Assembly: GCA_005784505.1 (NCBI GenBank)
Contig: VCAZ01000017.1
Coordinates: 372,001-436,000, forward strand
DNA length: 64,000 nucleotides
Source of the DNA: Bagarius yarrelli
Taxonomy: Eukaryota; Chordata; Actinopteri; Siluriformes; Sisoridae
Direction: 5' to 3'
The position numbers and the translations under genes were made by a program. The notes below the pieces were generated by a model. That model had not been told where the DNA came from, did no database searches, and saw only the letters and a program-made list of their open reading frames with translations. Below, piece after piece: positions 1 to 51,029 of the stretch (positions within the stretch are counted from its first letter, which is position 1; the number at the start of each line of letters is the position of its first letter).

Positions 1-908
1 ATAAATATTACGGGGTAAACGTAATGAGCGCGAAGAGACAGTTGACTTAAAAGTAGGGTACGCTATTTAGATTTTTTAGTTGTGGGTCACTTGTAAAGTT
101 TGTGATTTCAACCCGGCGCGTTAATACCGTGAGTCGGAAGTCCAGCGCGTTTATTCCCGCTTTAACCGGCACTTCCTCCCGACACTTCACTGACCTGTGC
201 TTTGTCTCATGCTGGGAGTTTCCAGGATTGGGATTTGTGTCGGTTAGCTATTGTCCACATTTGTTGTCTTTGGCCAGAAATGAACAACCAACACACCCGT
301 TTCCTTTTAGCCTTGGGTTCAAAGGCTTCCAGGGTGAATGGGGGATTTAAATAAGAGCTCTGAGTTCATTTCAAGTCAAGTTAAAAAGTGAAGAATGTTT
401 TATTGTCATTTATAGCTGATAGAACACCATAAAACAACACTTTTCCCCCAGAAATATAAAACACAGCTACATAAATCAACGCAGAACCTTTGTTATTAAA
501 CACTTTCATATACGTTGCCTGTGTGTAAACAGGGATTAGTGCAGGGGAGGGGACAGCTCAGGAGAGGGGACAGTGCAGGACAAGAAATAGTAAAGGATGG
601 GACAGTGCAGGACAGAGAATAGTGCAGGAGAGGTCATAGTTCAGGACAAAGGGGCAGTGCAGGACAAGGAATAGTACAGGACAAGGAATAGTGCAGGACA
701 GAAAAGCCAAGACAGTAGAAGACACTACAGTGTTGGTCACAGGAGATCTAACTTTTATAGTCATAGTTAACTTGGTTTTTGCTTTTAATTTGTGTTTTAT
801 GTTTTAATTTTCTCTACCTTATACATGTTGCATACAGTAAGTCATAAAATTGAGTGGACTAGACTATTTGTTGTCGTTTAAACTGTTTCCTGTCATTTCT
901 CATTTCAG
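1..908 (+). other. abcc4 intron 1, partial
   Basis: Apart from the minisatellite at 541-706 nothing is recognised. I searched for an initiator exon resembling the MRP4 N-terminus before 909 and found none. Confidence 0.6.
541..706. repeat. minisatellite, about 17-19 bp purine-rich unit
   Basis: Degenerate tandem copies of ACAAGGAATAGTGCAGG and shorter GGGGACAGTGCAG variants, eight or nine units. It sits in the first abcc4 intron within the window; the two units near 665-700 are nearly identical. Confidence 0.8.
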
Positions 909-40065
<39,157 letters not shown>

Positions 40066-40665
40066 CTGCCGGATGACTTCATTAACTGAAGACTCAAAGT
40101 TTGTATATATGATTAAAAAATCACCTATAAATGTTTTCAGGATTGTGTTTACCTTGTGATATTTTTTTCAATCTAGTTTTGCTTTTTGCAAATGTAATCA
40201 TTTTGAAACAACATTTCTGCTGATTTTAAAAAGATTCAATACAGTAAATTCCTTAATTTTGCGAAATCGCACTAAATATATTAAACTGGGTACATTTTGT
40301 GTTAATTTTAAATCTCTGTATGTTCAGTTGTATATGCTCAACTTCTGCTGAAGGCCAAAAAACTGCCCTTTAAAACGAACACACCTGTATGTTTTTCTTA
40401 ATTACAACATTGAAACTGTGGCCATTTACTACTTCTTTGCTGCTATAACAGCATTAACACTATTGAGGAAAGAGAAATATAAATCTACACCACGCACACT
40501 ACATTTTTAATCATTATTAATTTAGCAAAACTAAATAATGCAGAAAGCAGGACTTTTATGGTGTGGGAATTTAATGCACTGTTTTAGCTGTGTTGTGCAG
40601 TTTGTTGTGTTAAAATACTGCTTGGGAATGATGTTATATCAGTTGTGTTTACATAAGATTCTGTT

Positions 40666-40671
40666 AATAAA
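40666..40671 (+). terminator. abcc4: abcc4 candidate poly(A) signal
   Basis: AATAAA about 600 bp after the stop codon in AT-rich 3' UTR. Other hexamers follow near 40711 and 40880, so the true cleavage site is uncertain. Confidence 0.5.
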
Positions 40672-40689
40672 ACGTCTCTAGGATACCAC

Positions 40690-43090
40690 AAAATACTGTA
40701 TGTTCAGAGAATAAATATTCGATATTTTATTATATATATATATATATATACACTATGTATTTAATGCTGACAAAAAAATCTTATTTTTATATTAGGATGA
40801 TTTCAGCTTGTTTCATGATGGCCAGTCATACTTAAGGTTTATAAATTATTACTCTGAAATATATTTTTGAAATCTGTAAAATAAATTTTGTCTCTGCATT
40901 AAATTTGTAAATCTGTTTGTTGTGAACCTCTTTTTTCAGCTCTCACTAAAAGATTAGACAAAAATTTTCAACACGGCTACAGCTAACGTATATTAAGTAC
41001 TACAACACATAGCATACACTGATAAAATGTATGATCTTGTAAGATTATTTTTAATTTATTTAAGCCTATAATAACACCCCCAACATCCCCAAGTCTATAC
41101 GGTTGTATTTTGTATTATAACCATGTAAGAAACATCTTTGACCCTTGCAGAATGGTGGATTAACTATGACCAGGAGGCCAAAACAGGTGTCAAATCTCAT
41201 CCTCTCACCCTGTCCATCTCCTTTTATAATCATCCTTAGAATGTAAAAGATACCTTGGTTCTTTCTTCTCTTCGATGGGTAAACAAAAGTGTGAGATGTT
41301 TGCAGGGAAGGGGCCCATTGTGTCTGGTTCAAAGATGTGAATGCCTATAAAGGAATGTGTGGCTCGACAGTTTTACAAAAGAGCTTTTAATGCAAAAGGT
41401 TAGGGGCAAATATGAAATGGATAAGCAAATCTATTATTATTGAAGATATTTGGTATGCCACCCTCCAGCAGTAATCTTAAACCCATTTGGGCTACACAGC
41501 ATTAAAGTTACAGTAACCTACTTGCACCAGGAGGTTGGATAAGCAACAGAAAAATTGAATTTTGTTTTATTAGTTTAAAATAACAGAATTGAAAATTAAA
41601 TCTGTAATTATTTTGAATGAGCATATCTGCAGCACTGAAGGCAAGGAAAAAGTCCCTGAGATAAAAAAAAAAGGAACCTTGAAAGGAAATGACTCAAGAA
41701 GGAACCCATCCTCTTCTGGGTGACACTAGAGTGTGTTCAGATGTAACACCTATGAAGACTATGGTAAAGGCTCATTTATCAAGCAGGATATGAATGGAAT
41801 TTATTATAAATAAATCATACAAGTGTGTGTACCAAAAATTTTGTATACATGAAATGTGGAAGTTTTTGTGTAAGTTCAAAAATTTACTAAATGTACTATA
41901 ACATCCCTTTTGATATTCAAGGACTAAGAAAAGCTTTGAGAATATTTTTAACAAAGTAATTTTTATATCTTTTGGTTTTAAAAATATAATGAACAAAGCA
42001 ATTAAGATAATATAAACCTATAAATTAAGAGGAAAAAAATATAATTTTATATATGAACATTTTTATATGTATATATACAATATATATATATACAGGTGCA
42101 TCACTAATAATTAGAATATCATGAAAAAGTTACTTAAAAAAAAAGCAGAGTATATATATTATAGACAACTAGAATGTTTTTGAATATTTGTGGCCCACAG
42201 CTCAAAAAACATTGAAAATGCGCAAAAATTAGAATACTTCATTTGGTCTTTGATCAAATCACTTTTAATGCAGTGTAAACACTACTAATTTCCCAGTCAG
42301 GTTGAGTACATCTACAACAATTATAGGGAAAACTGATGACCTGACAGCTGTCCAGAAGACACTTACTGAGACCACAGAAGATGATTGCTGAAAGGGACTG
42401 TCTGTTCACAGAATGCTGTATCTTTGATCTTTTAAGGGTGAACAGCAAATATTGTAAATAAAAACCAATGATAGTGTACCTACTTTAGTACATAATGTGA
42501 GATCTAACCTAGTGCAATCTGTTTCCAGAGTAGGTGTGATAAAACTAATTCAGTTGTAGAATAAAAAGGATGAGGAAGCCTATAAACTGGATAAAGTCTA
42601 CTCCATTGCATGTAATAGTAGAGTTGTCACATCCTGGATAGTGAAAACAACATTGAGTTCTGTGTTCCACTGTATGAACCATAAGGAAAAGTTAAATAGT
42701 ACACAATGTTTAATATTATATTGAAACCCTTAATAAAAACCCACAAAATGAATGTCATCGTGTCTAATCACTTTTTCTTGTACACAACCGGACACGCCTT
42801 CTTACCAACCAATTGGTTGTTTACCTAGGAATCAGTGGACCCAGAACAATGCAGATATACCAATATGCAGATATATATTAATTTTTTAAGGAATTGTGAA
42901 CATTTTGAACAGAACATTTTTAAAGAACAAATATGGCACTGCACGTAACATCACGGACATTCGGACACACAAATTCACAAAAAACTACTCAGCGGAATGC
43001 AAGGCACCTGACCGCAAACCTATAAAGGAACAAAGATTTAAGCAGTCGGCGTACTGTCATTTAGGTGGCACCAGGTATAGGGCGCACCCC
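40690..43090 (+). other. abcc4-sox21 intergenic DNA, proximal part
   Basis: Short TA tract at 40731-40750. Tc1/mariner remnant at 42095-42460. Nothing else recognised. Confidence 0.5.
42095..42460 (+). mobile_element. decayed Tc1/mariner-type transposon piece
   Basis: Terminal-like ACAGGTGCATCACTAATAAT with TAGAATATCATGAAAAAGTT, and an interior GATTGCTGAAAGGGACTGTC plus TGTTCACAGAATGCTGTATC that resembles the transposase DNA-binding part of a mariner family. No reading frame remains. Confidence 0.5.
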
Positions 43091-43094
43091 TGGT

Positions 43095-43272
43095 ACAGGA
43101 GAAAAGAAAAATAACAAAGAAAAGAAAATAAAGAAAAGAAAAGAAAAGAAAAGAAAATAAAGAAAAGAAAAGAAAAGAAAAGAAAAGAAAAGAAAGAAGA
43201 AGAAAAGAAAAGAGAAAGAAAGAAAAGAGAATAAAAAAGAAAAAAAAAGAAAAGAAAGAAAAAAAAAAAAGA
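43095..43272. repeat. (GAAAA)n purine tract
   Basis: About 180 bp of imperfect GAAAA/GAAA repeats with AGAAG interruptions, without pyrimidines on the + strand over most of its length. Confidence 0.95.
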
Positions 43273-43779
43273 ACAGAGATTTAAGAAAATACTTCTTGGT
43301 TTGTTTCTAAAGAGATTTCAGTTTATTTATAAGTTTATAAGTTATTTATAAGGGTTGTGTCTCATGACTAGGGACACGATTCTCTCACCCCAAGCATCAA
43401 GCACACATTCCTTTCCTGTCTACCGTAATTCCTGTAGAAATATACCTCTCTCCTCCTTGGGTCTGCAGAGAGGATCTAGAATAACATCTAGTGCGCTCCC
43501 CGTGAGTGCACACATAACAATGCAAGTAAATGTTAATGTATAAACAGAGCTTTGGTCACTCGTACACTAACTGCTCACTTTCCAAATAAATTATTAGTAG
43601 TGTGTGTTGAAATGAATTTTAAAATGAATTTTAATAGTTGTTTTTTTTGTTGGAACCAAATAAGGGAAAATAACGCTACATTTAATTAAGCAGTTTTATT
43701 TTTGCGCTTATAAACAAAACTTTACAACTCTTTGTCTTTCATTTCTTTTCTTTCTTTTTCTTTTTCTATTTCCTCAGAA

Positions 43780-44745
43780 CATTGAGCCCTTTTCTTTAAA
43801 CCCTGCTGCCTTGCTGATAAATGAGGGTTTCAATGCTCCCTGCCCTTTTTCTTCATTGAAAAACTGTGGCTGGGAAGTAGAACAGCTCTTAGCAGCTTTT
43901 CTTCCAAAGCAGTTTTAAAAAGCCCTCCAATGAATGTGAATAGGTCAAAGGACCAAAGACAAATTGAGTGGACAAAAAGCACTGGTCATTGTCTTGCCAT
44001 TCACTTCTATTGTCCTCATTCACCAGCAGAACAAATTTCAGGACATTAGCCCCACAGTGTGAGTGTCTTTCTCTCCCATTGAGCTTGTCCTCATCCCTCC
44101 TTTCACAAGCATTAGATTCATTACAGAGCACAAAAAACATCCAACACAACAGTTTATTATATCTGACGGATTTGAGAACACTGAGGTAGAACCTGGAAAG
44201 GAGAAAGCTTGTCATAGTTAACACAATGAGTAAAGCAGTGTCATAGTATAAAACACTCAATAAATTGACTTATATAAAAGGTGAAATGCACATAAAATTC
44301 ATGTAAATGTACAACTACTAAAACACAGCCGTCATAATTTTCTTCATCTGTTGCACTTGATATTTTAACATGGAAGCCAAATATAAACCAATTTCAGTTC
44401 TATTTACTTGGTGTTTACACTCTTCTTTTAAATGCAAGTGCACAGACTCGGAAAAGCTGTGGCACCATGGTTACATCATTGTGAAAAGTTAAAGGGAATG
44501 CACAGCTGTCCAAAGAGAAGGGGGCCCTCATCAATGATGAGCTGTGAAAGCCTTTTAAAACTACAATGCTCCTTCCCTTTCCTCAAAATAACTTTCTTTA
44601 AACACTAAATGAGCTTATCCTTAAGAGAGAATTCAGATTACCCATGCAACCCCAGCTTTAAGATCCACAAAGTGTAAGAAAGGAAAAGGTGGAGCAAAGA
44701 GGAGTCATTTAGCGCTTTCGTTACCTTTTATTGCATTGTTCTCTA
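43780..44745. promoter_or_regulatory. candidate sox21 enhancer region (non-repetitive, SOX/POU-like words)
   Basis: Balanced composition and no transposon similarity that I can see, 1.2-2.2 kb upstream of sox21. It contains several ATTGT/ACAAT words, including CATTGTC at 43986, CATCATTGTG near 44475, and ATTGCATTGTT at 44732-44742 (reverse: AACAATGCAAT, a SOX word overlapping an octamer-like ATGCAAT). SOX21 loci are known to be surrounded by deeply conserved neural enhancers. Assignment is inference from composition and position only. Confidence 0.35.
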
Positions 44746-45462
44746 GCTACACATGGCTAAACACTCATAATTCTTTAAAAATAAGTTATTTAAATGGCCA
44801 AAATCTTGTTTTGCAAAACTTGCAAAAAGAAACAAATGTTTAAAAAGTGTGTCATTTCATTTTATAATAAAATAACCATGTAGGAACACGTCAACTAATC
44901 AGATTTGCTTCCTCAAATAACTGATAAGAAAAAACTGTCAAAAAACATCTGCACCACACACAGCTAGCAGTAAAACACAAGCTATCATTAATAATGGGGT
45001 TAAATAAAAAAAATAATACTAAGCATAGTATTAGATGAACAACTATTTTTATTATGTTTTGAAACTTAAAGAGATAACAGGGGTGTGAAATAAAGCCAGA
45101 ACATTGTGTTTTATTCATCTTAACATTTCTACAAATTGCACATTTATTATTTTTAGAAAGCTAACTTTAAAAACAAATGTCAGATGTAAAAACAACACTT
45201 TAAAATCAGCACTGATTCTGTTTAAATTCCTTTTTTTGTGTAAGCTGGTGTCTTCTCATACTTGCTTTGCTGTTAAGAGTTAAATTAGTAACATTAAAGA
45301 AAAACTAATAATTAATAAACTAAAAAAGGCACTTGGCAATTAATCACAATCATCACGCCTTCTACATCTGGTTAAAAATTACGAGTTAAACATCATGAAT
45401 CTACTTATTGTAAACGTAAAGATGCCACTTTAGTGAAAATAACGAATTAATAGAATTATAAG

Positions 45463-45467
<5 letters not shown>

Positions 45468-45527
<60 letters not shown>
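45468..45527. repeat. (GA)n microsatellite upstream of sox21
   Basis: About 28 uninterrupted GA repeats, 460 bp before the sox21 start codon. GA tracts can act as GAGA-type promoter elements, but this is not shown here. Confidence 0.95.
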
Positions 45528-45531
<4 letters not shown>

Positions 45532-45599
45532 AAGAAAAATACTGGTGAAGAAACTAAGAAAAGGGAGAAAGAGAGACGGTATTGTGTACCGAAGGTGAG

Positions 45600-45989
45600 A
45601 ACAGGGTCGCGTTCCTGTTTCATGCGTGACGTCATTGTTGGGCGCGTTTCAGTAGGAGGTTCTAACGCTGACTTTAGTCTTTAGTTAACGGATCCGCTCT
45701 TAGTTGAGTTCACTAATCACTGAACACCTGTTGGAAAGATACTCAACAGAAAAGTGCTGATTAACCGGTTGGTTATGTGACGTTAACGCTGGTTTTGGGA
45801 GTTTTGACTAAATGGATTTGGAAGAGGTAACAGAGATTTTCACAGGACACTAACTTAAAAACTGATACTACAAAAAGGAAAAGGAGTTTCTCTGTCCTGA
45901 CGTGTGTTTATTCCTTCAGGAATTTAAAGTTTTTGTTTTCAGAACTTTATGAAGTAGTCGTAGGCTAACTGCCTGGGACAGCTGGAAAA
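45600..45989 (+). promoter_or_regulatory. sox21: sox21 promoter/5' UTR with a CRE overlapping a SOX motif
   Basis: Local GC content rises compared with flanking DNA. TGACGTCA (45627-45634) is a perfect CRE palindrome and overlaps CATTGTT (45633-45639), a SOX consensus on the reverse strand. CpG-bearing words such as GGGCGCG follow. No clear TATA box was seen. Promoter role is inferred from position immediately upstream of the single coding exon. Confidence 0.5.
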
Positions 45990-46679
45990 ATGTCCAAACA
46001 CTCGGACCATGTAAAGCGCCCAATGAACGCCTTCATGGTTTGGTCGAGAGCTCAGAGACGAAAGATGGCACTTGACAACCCGAAGATGCACAATTCAGAG
46101 ATCAGTAAGCGGCTCGGAGGAGAATGGAAACTTCTGTCCGACTCGGAAAAAAGACCCTTCATCGACGAGGCCAAGCGTCTCCGCGCGGTTCACATGAAGG
46201 AACATCCGGACTATAAATACAGACCGCGGCGCAAACCCAAGACCTCAGTGAAGAAGGACAGGTATCAGTGTAGTCTGCCTTATAACCTTGCGGAGCAGGA
46301 CGCACTTAAAGGGATAGTGACTGATCCCGAAAAGACTGTAGCGGCTGTAGCCGCGGCCAGAGCGCTTCTCGGGCACTCTGTAGCGCCGAGCCCGTACCCT
46401 TACCTGGACATAAACTCCAAACTATCCGAACTGTCGGCCAGCACATTTCCACACGCCCCGATGGACTATTCCGGACGCGTTGTTGCATTTCCTCGAATGG
46501 GGCTCCTCGGTGCCCCACACACGCACCCCTCTCCAAGCAATCCTGCCTACATAATGCCATGCAACTACCCCATGTGGACATCTTCTGCTCCTCACCCTTC
46601 TCATTTAGCTTACCTGGTTTTGCCGGGAATGCGCAAAAATCTGCACGAACCTTATTCTGCATTCGCCGCGGCCTTATGA
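45990..46679 (+). CDS. sox21: SOX21-like SoxB2 HMG-box transcription factor, single exon, 229 aa
   Basis: DNA-binding repressor of neural progenitor programmes, acting against SoxB1 factors (family knowledge). The HMG box spans about residues 8-76, starting VKRPMNAFMVWSRAQRRKM and ending in HPDYKYRPRRKPKT, with the SoxB hallmark at its exit. The C-terminal half contains PSPSNPAYIMPCNYPMW, LAYLVLPGM and the terminal EPYSAFAAAL, matching the end of SOX21 rather than SOX14. It lacks the long alanine tracts of the mammalian protein and is shorter (mammals about 276 aa). The start is the first ATG of the open frame, directly before the box. Neighbours abcc4 and gpr180/tgds support the assignment. 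Substitutions such as LDNPKM, GEWKLLSDSEKR and RAVHM suggest the teleost b paralogue, but this is from memory. Confidence 0.96.
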   Translation: MSKHSDHVKRPMNAFMVWSRAQRRKMALDNPKMHNSEISKRLGGEWKLLSDSEKRPFIDEAKRLRAVHMKEHPDYKYRPRRKPKTSVKKDRYQCSLPYNLAEQDALKGIVTDPEKTVAAVAAARALLGHSVAPSPYPYLDINSKLSELSASTFPHAPMDYSGRVVAFPRMGLLGAPHTHPSPSNPAYIMPCNYPMWTSSAPHPSHLAYLVLPGMRKNLHEPYSAFAAAL

Positions 46680-46753
46680 GGCACATGTATATTTACCACT
46701 AGTAGTGAGCCGTAAAGACTGTTTTAACTATAATTACAAACAAGAACAATTAT

Positions 46754-46759
46754 AATAAA
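46754..46759 (+). terminator. sox21: sox21 candidate poly(A) signal
   Basis: AATAAA 75 bp after the sox21 stop, with another at about 46904. The short 3' UTR is plausible, but teleost sox genes often have longer ones. Confidence 0.4.
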
Positions 46760-48910
46760 CTGGGTTTTTTTTTACCTGGTATTTATACATACTTCATCTT
46801 TATTTGAAAAGTAATCATCCTGTGTGTTTTGCATGTGCTGAAGAATCTTCAATGAGTCACTTGTGTAAGCAGTGTTCAGTTTTTCTCACTTTTACTAATT
46901 ATTCAATAAATCCTTAAAGATCCACACCTTTAAGAGTCACTAATTATGTATGTAATGAAAAATAAACCATCTACATTTTACTTTTTCTGTTAATAAAAGA
47001 AAAACCCTGGGAAATATACAATATCAACCAGTTTAGACCCTTGTTTACTGGAGTGCATCCATCCAAACAGAAAAGGAAGTCTGGGGAAATCAAATTAAAC
47101 TATTAGGAATTTGGGCAGATGTGGAATAATGTCTATTAATTAACACTGTAAGTGAAAATTGTGTTCATATGATATTGCCTGTCAGTTCTTTTAAAATGTT
47201 TAATAAACAAGATTTAATATAGAGGTCCGGTTCAGCTTTTGGCGTTATTATAATGCATTGCAATTTTATTTTTAACATAATGGAGTAAACAAAAAACGAC
47301 TATTACAACACTAAACTAACACTTAGTAAAAGCTCTGCAGTGTGCATGACGTGTACAAAAAACATGTAATGTAGTAATGTAGAGTGCAGGGAATACCGCA
47401 AGAAAGCCAGAGTTCATCCAGAACCTGGCTAGGGGTTTAGGACGCACTGGAGAACAAGGTTCAGAGTCTGTGTTTATAAAAACACTTTTTTTAATCATAT
47501 AATAGAAAATAGTTTTTTGGTTACTATCAGAATTATATTTCATTACAATTTTCTCATTAAGATACTTATTATATACTACAAGAATGCAATAGTACTTTTT
47601 GAGATTACAATTACCTGTTCTTTATTTATCATAAACAAAGTAAAAAAATACTTTTTACTGGCTTTTATAATTGCCGTTTTGAGTAATTTTTGTACAATAT
47701 TAAATGTACTTTATACAACAAACTTTTTTAGATCACAAAAAAGATGTGACTGTATTCCTTCTGTGTAAAATTGCATTTGTATTCCGTTGCTTTTGACAGT
47801 CATCAGTCTATTCAATTTTGCCGATAAACAGAATCCAAAGTTATTGTAATTTAGTGTTGGAATGATTTACATAAAAGATCTTTTATAGTGGGATTCAGAT
47901 AACATTGTAGCGTATACAGAGCATGGATAGTGTATACAGGTGCATTAATAAAAAATCTCTGTATTATATCAAAAAGGAATTGGTTTATTGCTTTTTAACA
48001 ATCAGATTTTATTGCAAGTTTAAAGTATTTAAAAACACAAGAACGCCTTTTTAGGTAATAATTAAAATATTTATTAGAATTAAACAGACACATTCTCTTA
48101 AACTTCCGATACAGAAACTTTTTGCTCTTCTACCTTAAAGATATTTTCACTATTAATGACTTGTTTATTGCAGCCTCTGTGGTATGATTCCTATAAATTG
48201 TTATGGACAGGAATTTACCCATCCTACATGTTTAATTTCTTGTAGGTAATGTATGTTTAATAGGCAAGCGAGTACATCTGCTTAACATCTTGGCAGATAG
48301 TATTAGTGAAGAGTTTTAAAAGGGCATTATGATGTCCAACTGATTTCTTTTATTTCCTTTTTGTATTTTACTCTTTTTAACTTGTTGAGATTGTCACAAC
48401 TACACTCAACACACTAAATTCTAATACATTATTTATAGTTTTTGTGTCTAACAGCATAAAACCTTTTTTTTCACTTTTTTTTTCAAGGTTTATGATCCTC
48501 AGGGGACATGTTGTAATCCATATGCAAAGGCTATATAGTGCTACCTAGTGGAGAGACCTAGGCATTATAAGACAAGGTGAATGTTACTTTTAAATATTTC
48601 GACATAGCCTTATTTCTCATAACGGACATTTGTCTTTGCTTATAAAGACTGTACCCAGTTTAACATATATGAATAGTTTTTATTTATTATAAACAGAGCA
48701 AAACATTTTTCACTGTTAGGCTGATATCAGGCTTGGGAAGTGAGCATTAAACCACAGTTAAATTTTACTGCTGCTGTAACCTGAGCAGTCTCTTAATGGC
48801 TACAACCACACTCTAAGTGTAGTGATCCCCTAACAGAGGAAGAGTCGCACTGCTTCATGGCATATGTCACATATTCCACTGGTTGCCCCGGTTAGGTAAG
48901 CCAACAGCTG
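46760..48910 (+). other. sox21 downstream DNA, nothing recognised
   Basis: AT-rich, apparently free of SINE, LINE or Tc1 words. It could hold sox21 regulatory elements; no motif cluster stands out. Confidence 0.5.
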
Positions 48911-49387
48911 GCTACAGTGAGGGAAAAAAATATTTAATCTCCTGCTGACAAAGAAATGATCAGTCTCTAATTTTTGGCAGGTTTATTCTTACAGTGAGAG
49001 ACAGAATAATTAAAAATGCATTTTAATAAGTAAAATATTTAACCTCCTTGCAAAACATGACTTTGTACTAGGTAGCAACTCAAACTCTAACCTTTAGTTT
49101 CCTTCACAGATTTTCGATGGGATTATGGTCTGGACACTGGCTAGGACCTTAATGTGCTTCTTCTTGAGCTACTTCTTTGTTGCCTTATTCGTGTGTTTTT
49201 GGTCATTGTCATGCTGGAATATCCAACCATGCTCTGGCTGAGGGAAGGAGGTTGTCACCCAATATGTGACAGTACATGGCCCTGTTCAATGTCCCATAAT
49301 GCCATAATGTCCTGTCCCCTTTACCAGAAAAACACCAACAAAGCATCATTTTTTCACCTCCCCCTCCATGTTTAATGATGGGGATGC

Positions 49388-50180
49388 TGTTAGATTAGAT
49401 TAGATTTAACTTTATTGTCATTGTTCAAGGTACATGTACAGAGCCAATGAAATGCAGTTAGCATCTAACCAGAAGTGCATAAGTGGCTTATTTCCAATAA
49501 ATATCAGTGTAATAAATAAGGGTATGAGGTTGATAATTACAGAGGTGGGTAAATAATGTACAGAAGGTGCAGTAGTGTGTATATATGGTATATGTATATA
49601 TGGTATCTATAAGTATGATACGGTTATAGTAGATACAGGCAAAGAATGACATAATAAATATATACATATGGATATACACATATATACAAGTGTTTGTCTG
49701 ATACAGTAAATACAGAGTAAATATAGATGGAATATACAGAAGTGTAATGATACATATTTATGGATCTATTGAACATTAAATACAGAGTAAATATGGGTAG
49801 GCTATAGCGGTGTAACAATAGATAGTTATGGATGGTGCAAAGATGCATAAAGTAGTACAAAGTACAGAAGTGGCAGTGCAGTAGTAATTAATACTGTATA
49901 ATCAGCTGTTCAGTGCAGAAACAGCCACAGGAAATAATCTGTTTTTCAGTCTGTTTGTGCAGCTCTGAGGCATCGGTAGCGTCTGCCTGGTGGGAGAAGT
50001 GTTATAAATGAGATAAATTTAAGTCGCTCTGGATAAGAGCATCTGCCAAATGCTGCAAATGTAAATGTTAACAGTCTGTGGTTGGGGTGAGATGGATCCT
50101 CAGTTATGCTTCTCGCCCTTTGCAGGCAGCGTTTTTAGTGCATGTTCTCCAGGGTGGGTTAGATGAGTGTCGATGATTCG
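49388..50180 (-). mobile_element. L2-type LINE 3' fragment nested in the Tc1 element
   Basis: Same family as 28513: (GATTA)n start, TTGTTCAAGGTACATGTACA, GAGCCAATGAAATGCAGTTA, and the AGTCTGTTTGTGCAGCTCTG segment of the ORF C-terminus. Internal sequence expands with TATATGGTATATGTATATA-type repeats (49577-49690). A SINE piece is inserted at 50015-50070. Confidence 0.75.
50015..50072 (+). mobile_element. SINE tail nested in the L2 fragment
   Basis: AAGTCGCTCTGGATAAGAGC and ATCTGCCAAATGCTGCAAAT split GGGAGAAG from CAGTCTGTGGTTGGGG, which are nearly adjacent (5 bp apart) in the undisturbed L2 copy at 28890-28912. Confidence 0.75.
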
Positions 50181-51029
50181 TAGGTCTTGTTTTGATCAAA
50201 TGCTTCTTTCACACATTCATTTTTACCCAGTTCTCCTTTGGATCATTCAGACGTTCATTGGTAAACTTAAAATGGCTCGTTATGCTAAAGGATTGTAGTT
50301 CTTTATGTTGTATTGTGTTACCAAATGTTTTCTTGGTGACTGAGGTCCCAACTGCCTTGAAATCATTGACAAGATCCTCTTGTGTAGTTCTGGGCTGATT
50401 CCTCACTGTTCTCATAATCATTGAAGCTCCACAAGGTGAAATCTTGAGGGAGATTGACAGTTATTTTGTCGTTCTTTTATTTGATAATAATCGCACCAAC
50501 TGTTGTCACCTTCTCACCAAGCTGCTTGGCTATGGTCTTGTAGACCATTCTAGCGTTGTGTAGGTCTACAATCTTGTCCCTGACATACTTGGCCTGCTCT
50601 TGGTCTTGGACATTTGGTCTTGGAGTTTGGAATCTGATTTGCTCAGCTTGCTACCTGTATAAAAACACCTGGGAGACAGAAATCTGATTGATTGGGCATC
50701 AAATACTTAATTTACTTATTAAAATGCAAATCAATTTATAACTTTTTTGAAATGTTTTTTTTTTCTGGATACATACAAAATCAACAGAGGATTAAATATT
50801 TTTTCTTACTGTATAAGACAAAACAATCTAATATTCAATAGCATAAAAAATGAATAAGGGGCTTAAATAACTGTCCAAAACATAACAGGTGAAAACGCTC
50901 TATTAGAGACAGTACTTACAACATTAACAGACAATTGCGCTCATCAGCCCAACTAGGGAAACTGTGAGCAAATGTTCAGTGGGATTTCTTTAAATGTACC
51001 CTAGTAATTCACACAGCAAACACTGGCAT

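Larger units (their letters stand above)
48914..50816 (-). mobile_element. Tc1-like transposon, both ends present, split by an L2 LINE
   Basis: Left end ACAGTGAGGGAAAAAAATAT at 48915; right end GGATTAAATATTTTTTCTTACTGT at about 50813 is its inverse (shown in part). Transposase pieces on the minus strand include MIMRTVRNQPRTTQEDLVND (50421 onward). The coding part is interrupted at about 49388-50180 by an L2 fragment. Confidence 0.8.

Noticed and set aside
102..350. Possible abcc4 first exon near the window start
   Set aside because: The 82-codon frame shows no similarity to the MRP4 N-terminus and no donor in the right phase; exon 1 is taken to lie outside.
43095..43272. CRISPR-like or structured array
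   Set aside because: Simple GAAAA repeat without spacers in a vertebrate genome.
46306..46686. 126-codon minus-strand frame over sox21
   Set aside because: Antisense shadow of the sox21 coding exon; no motif of its own.
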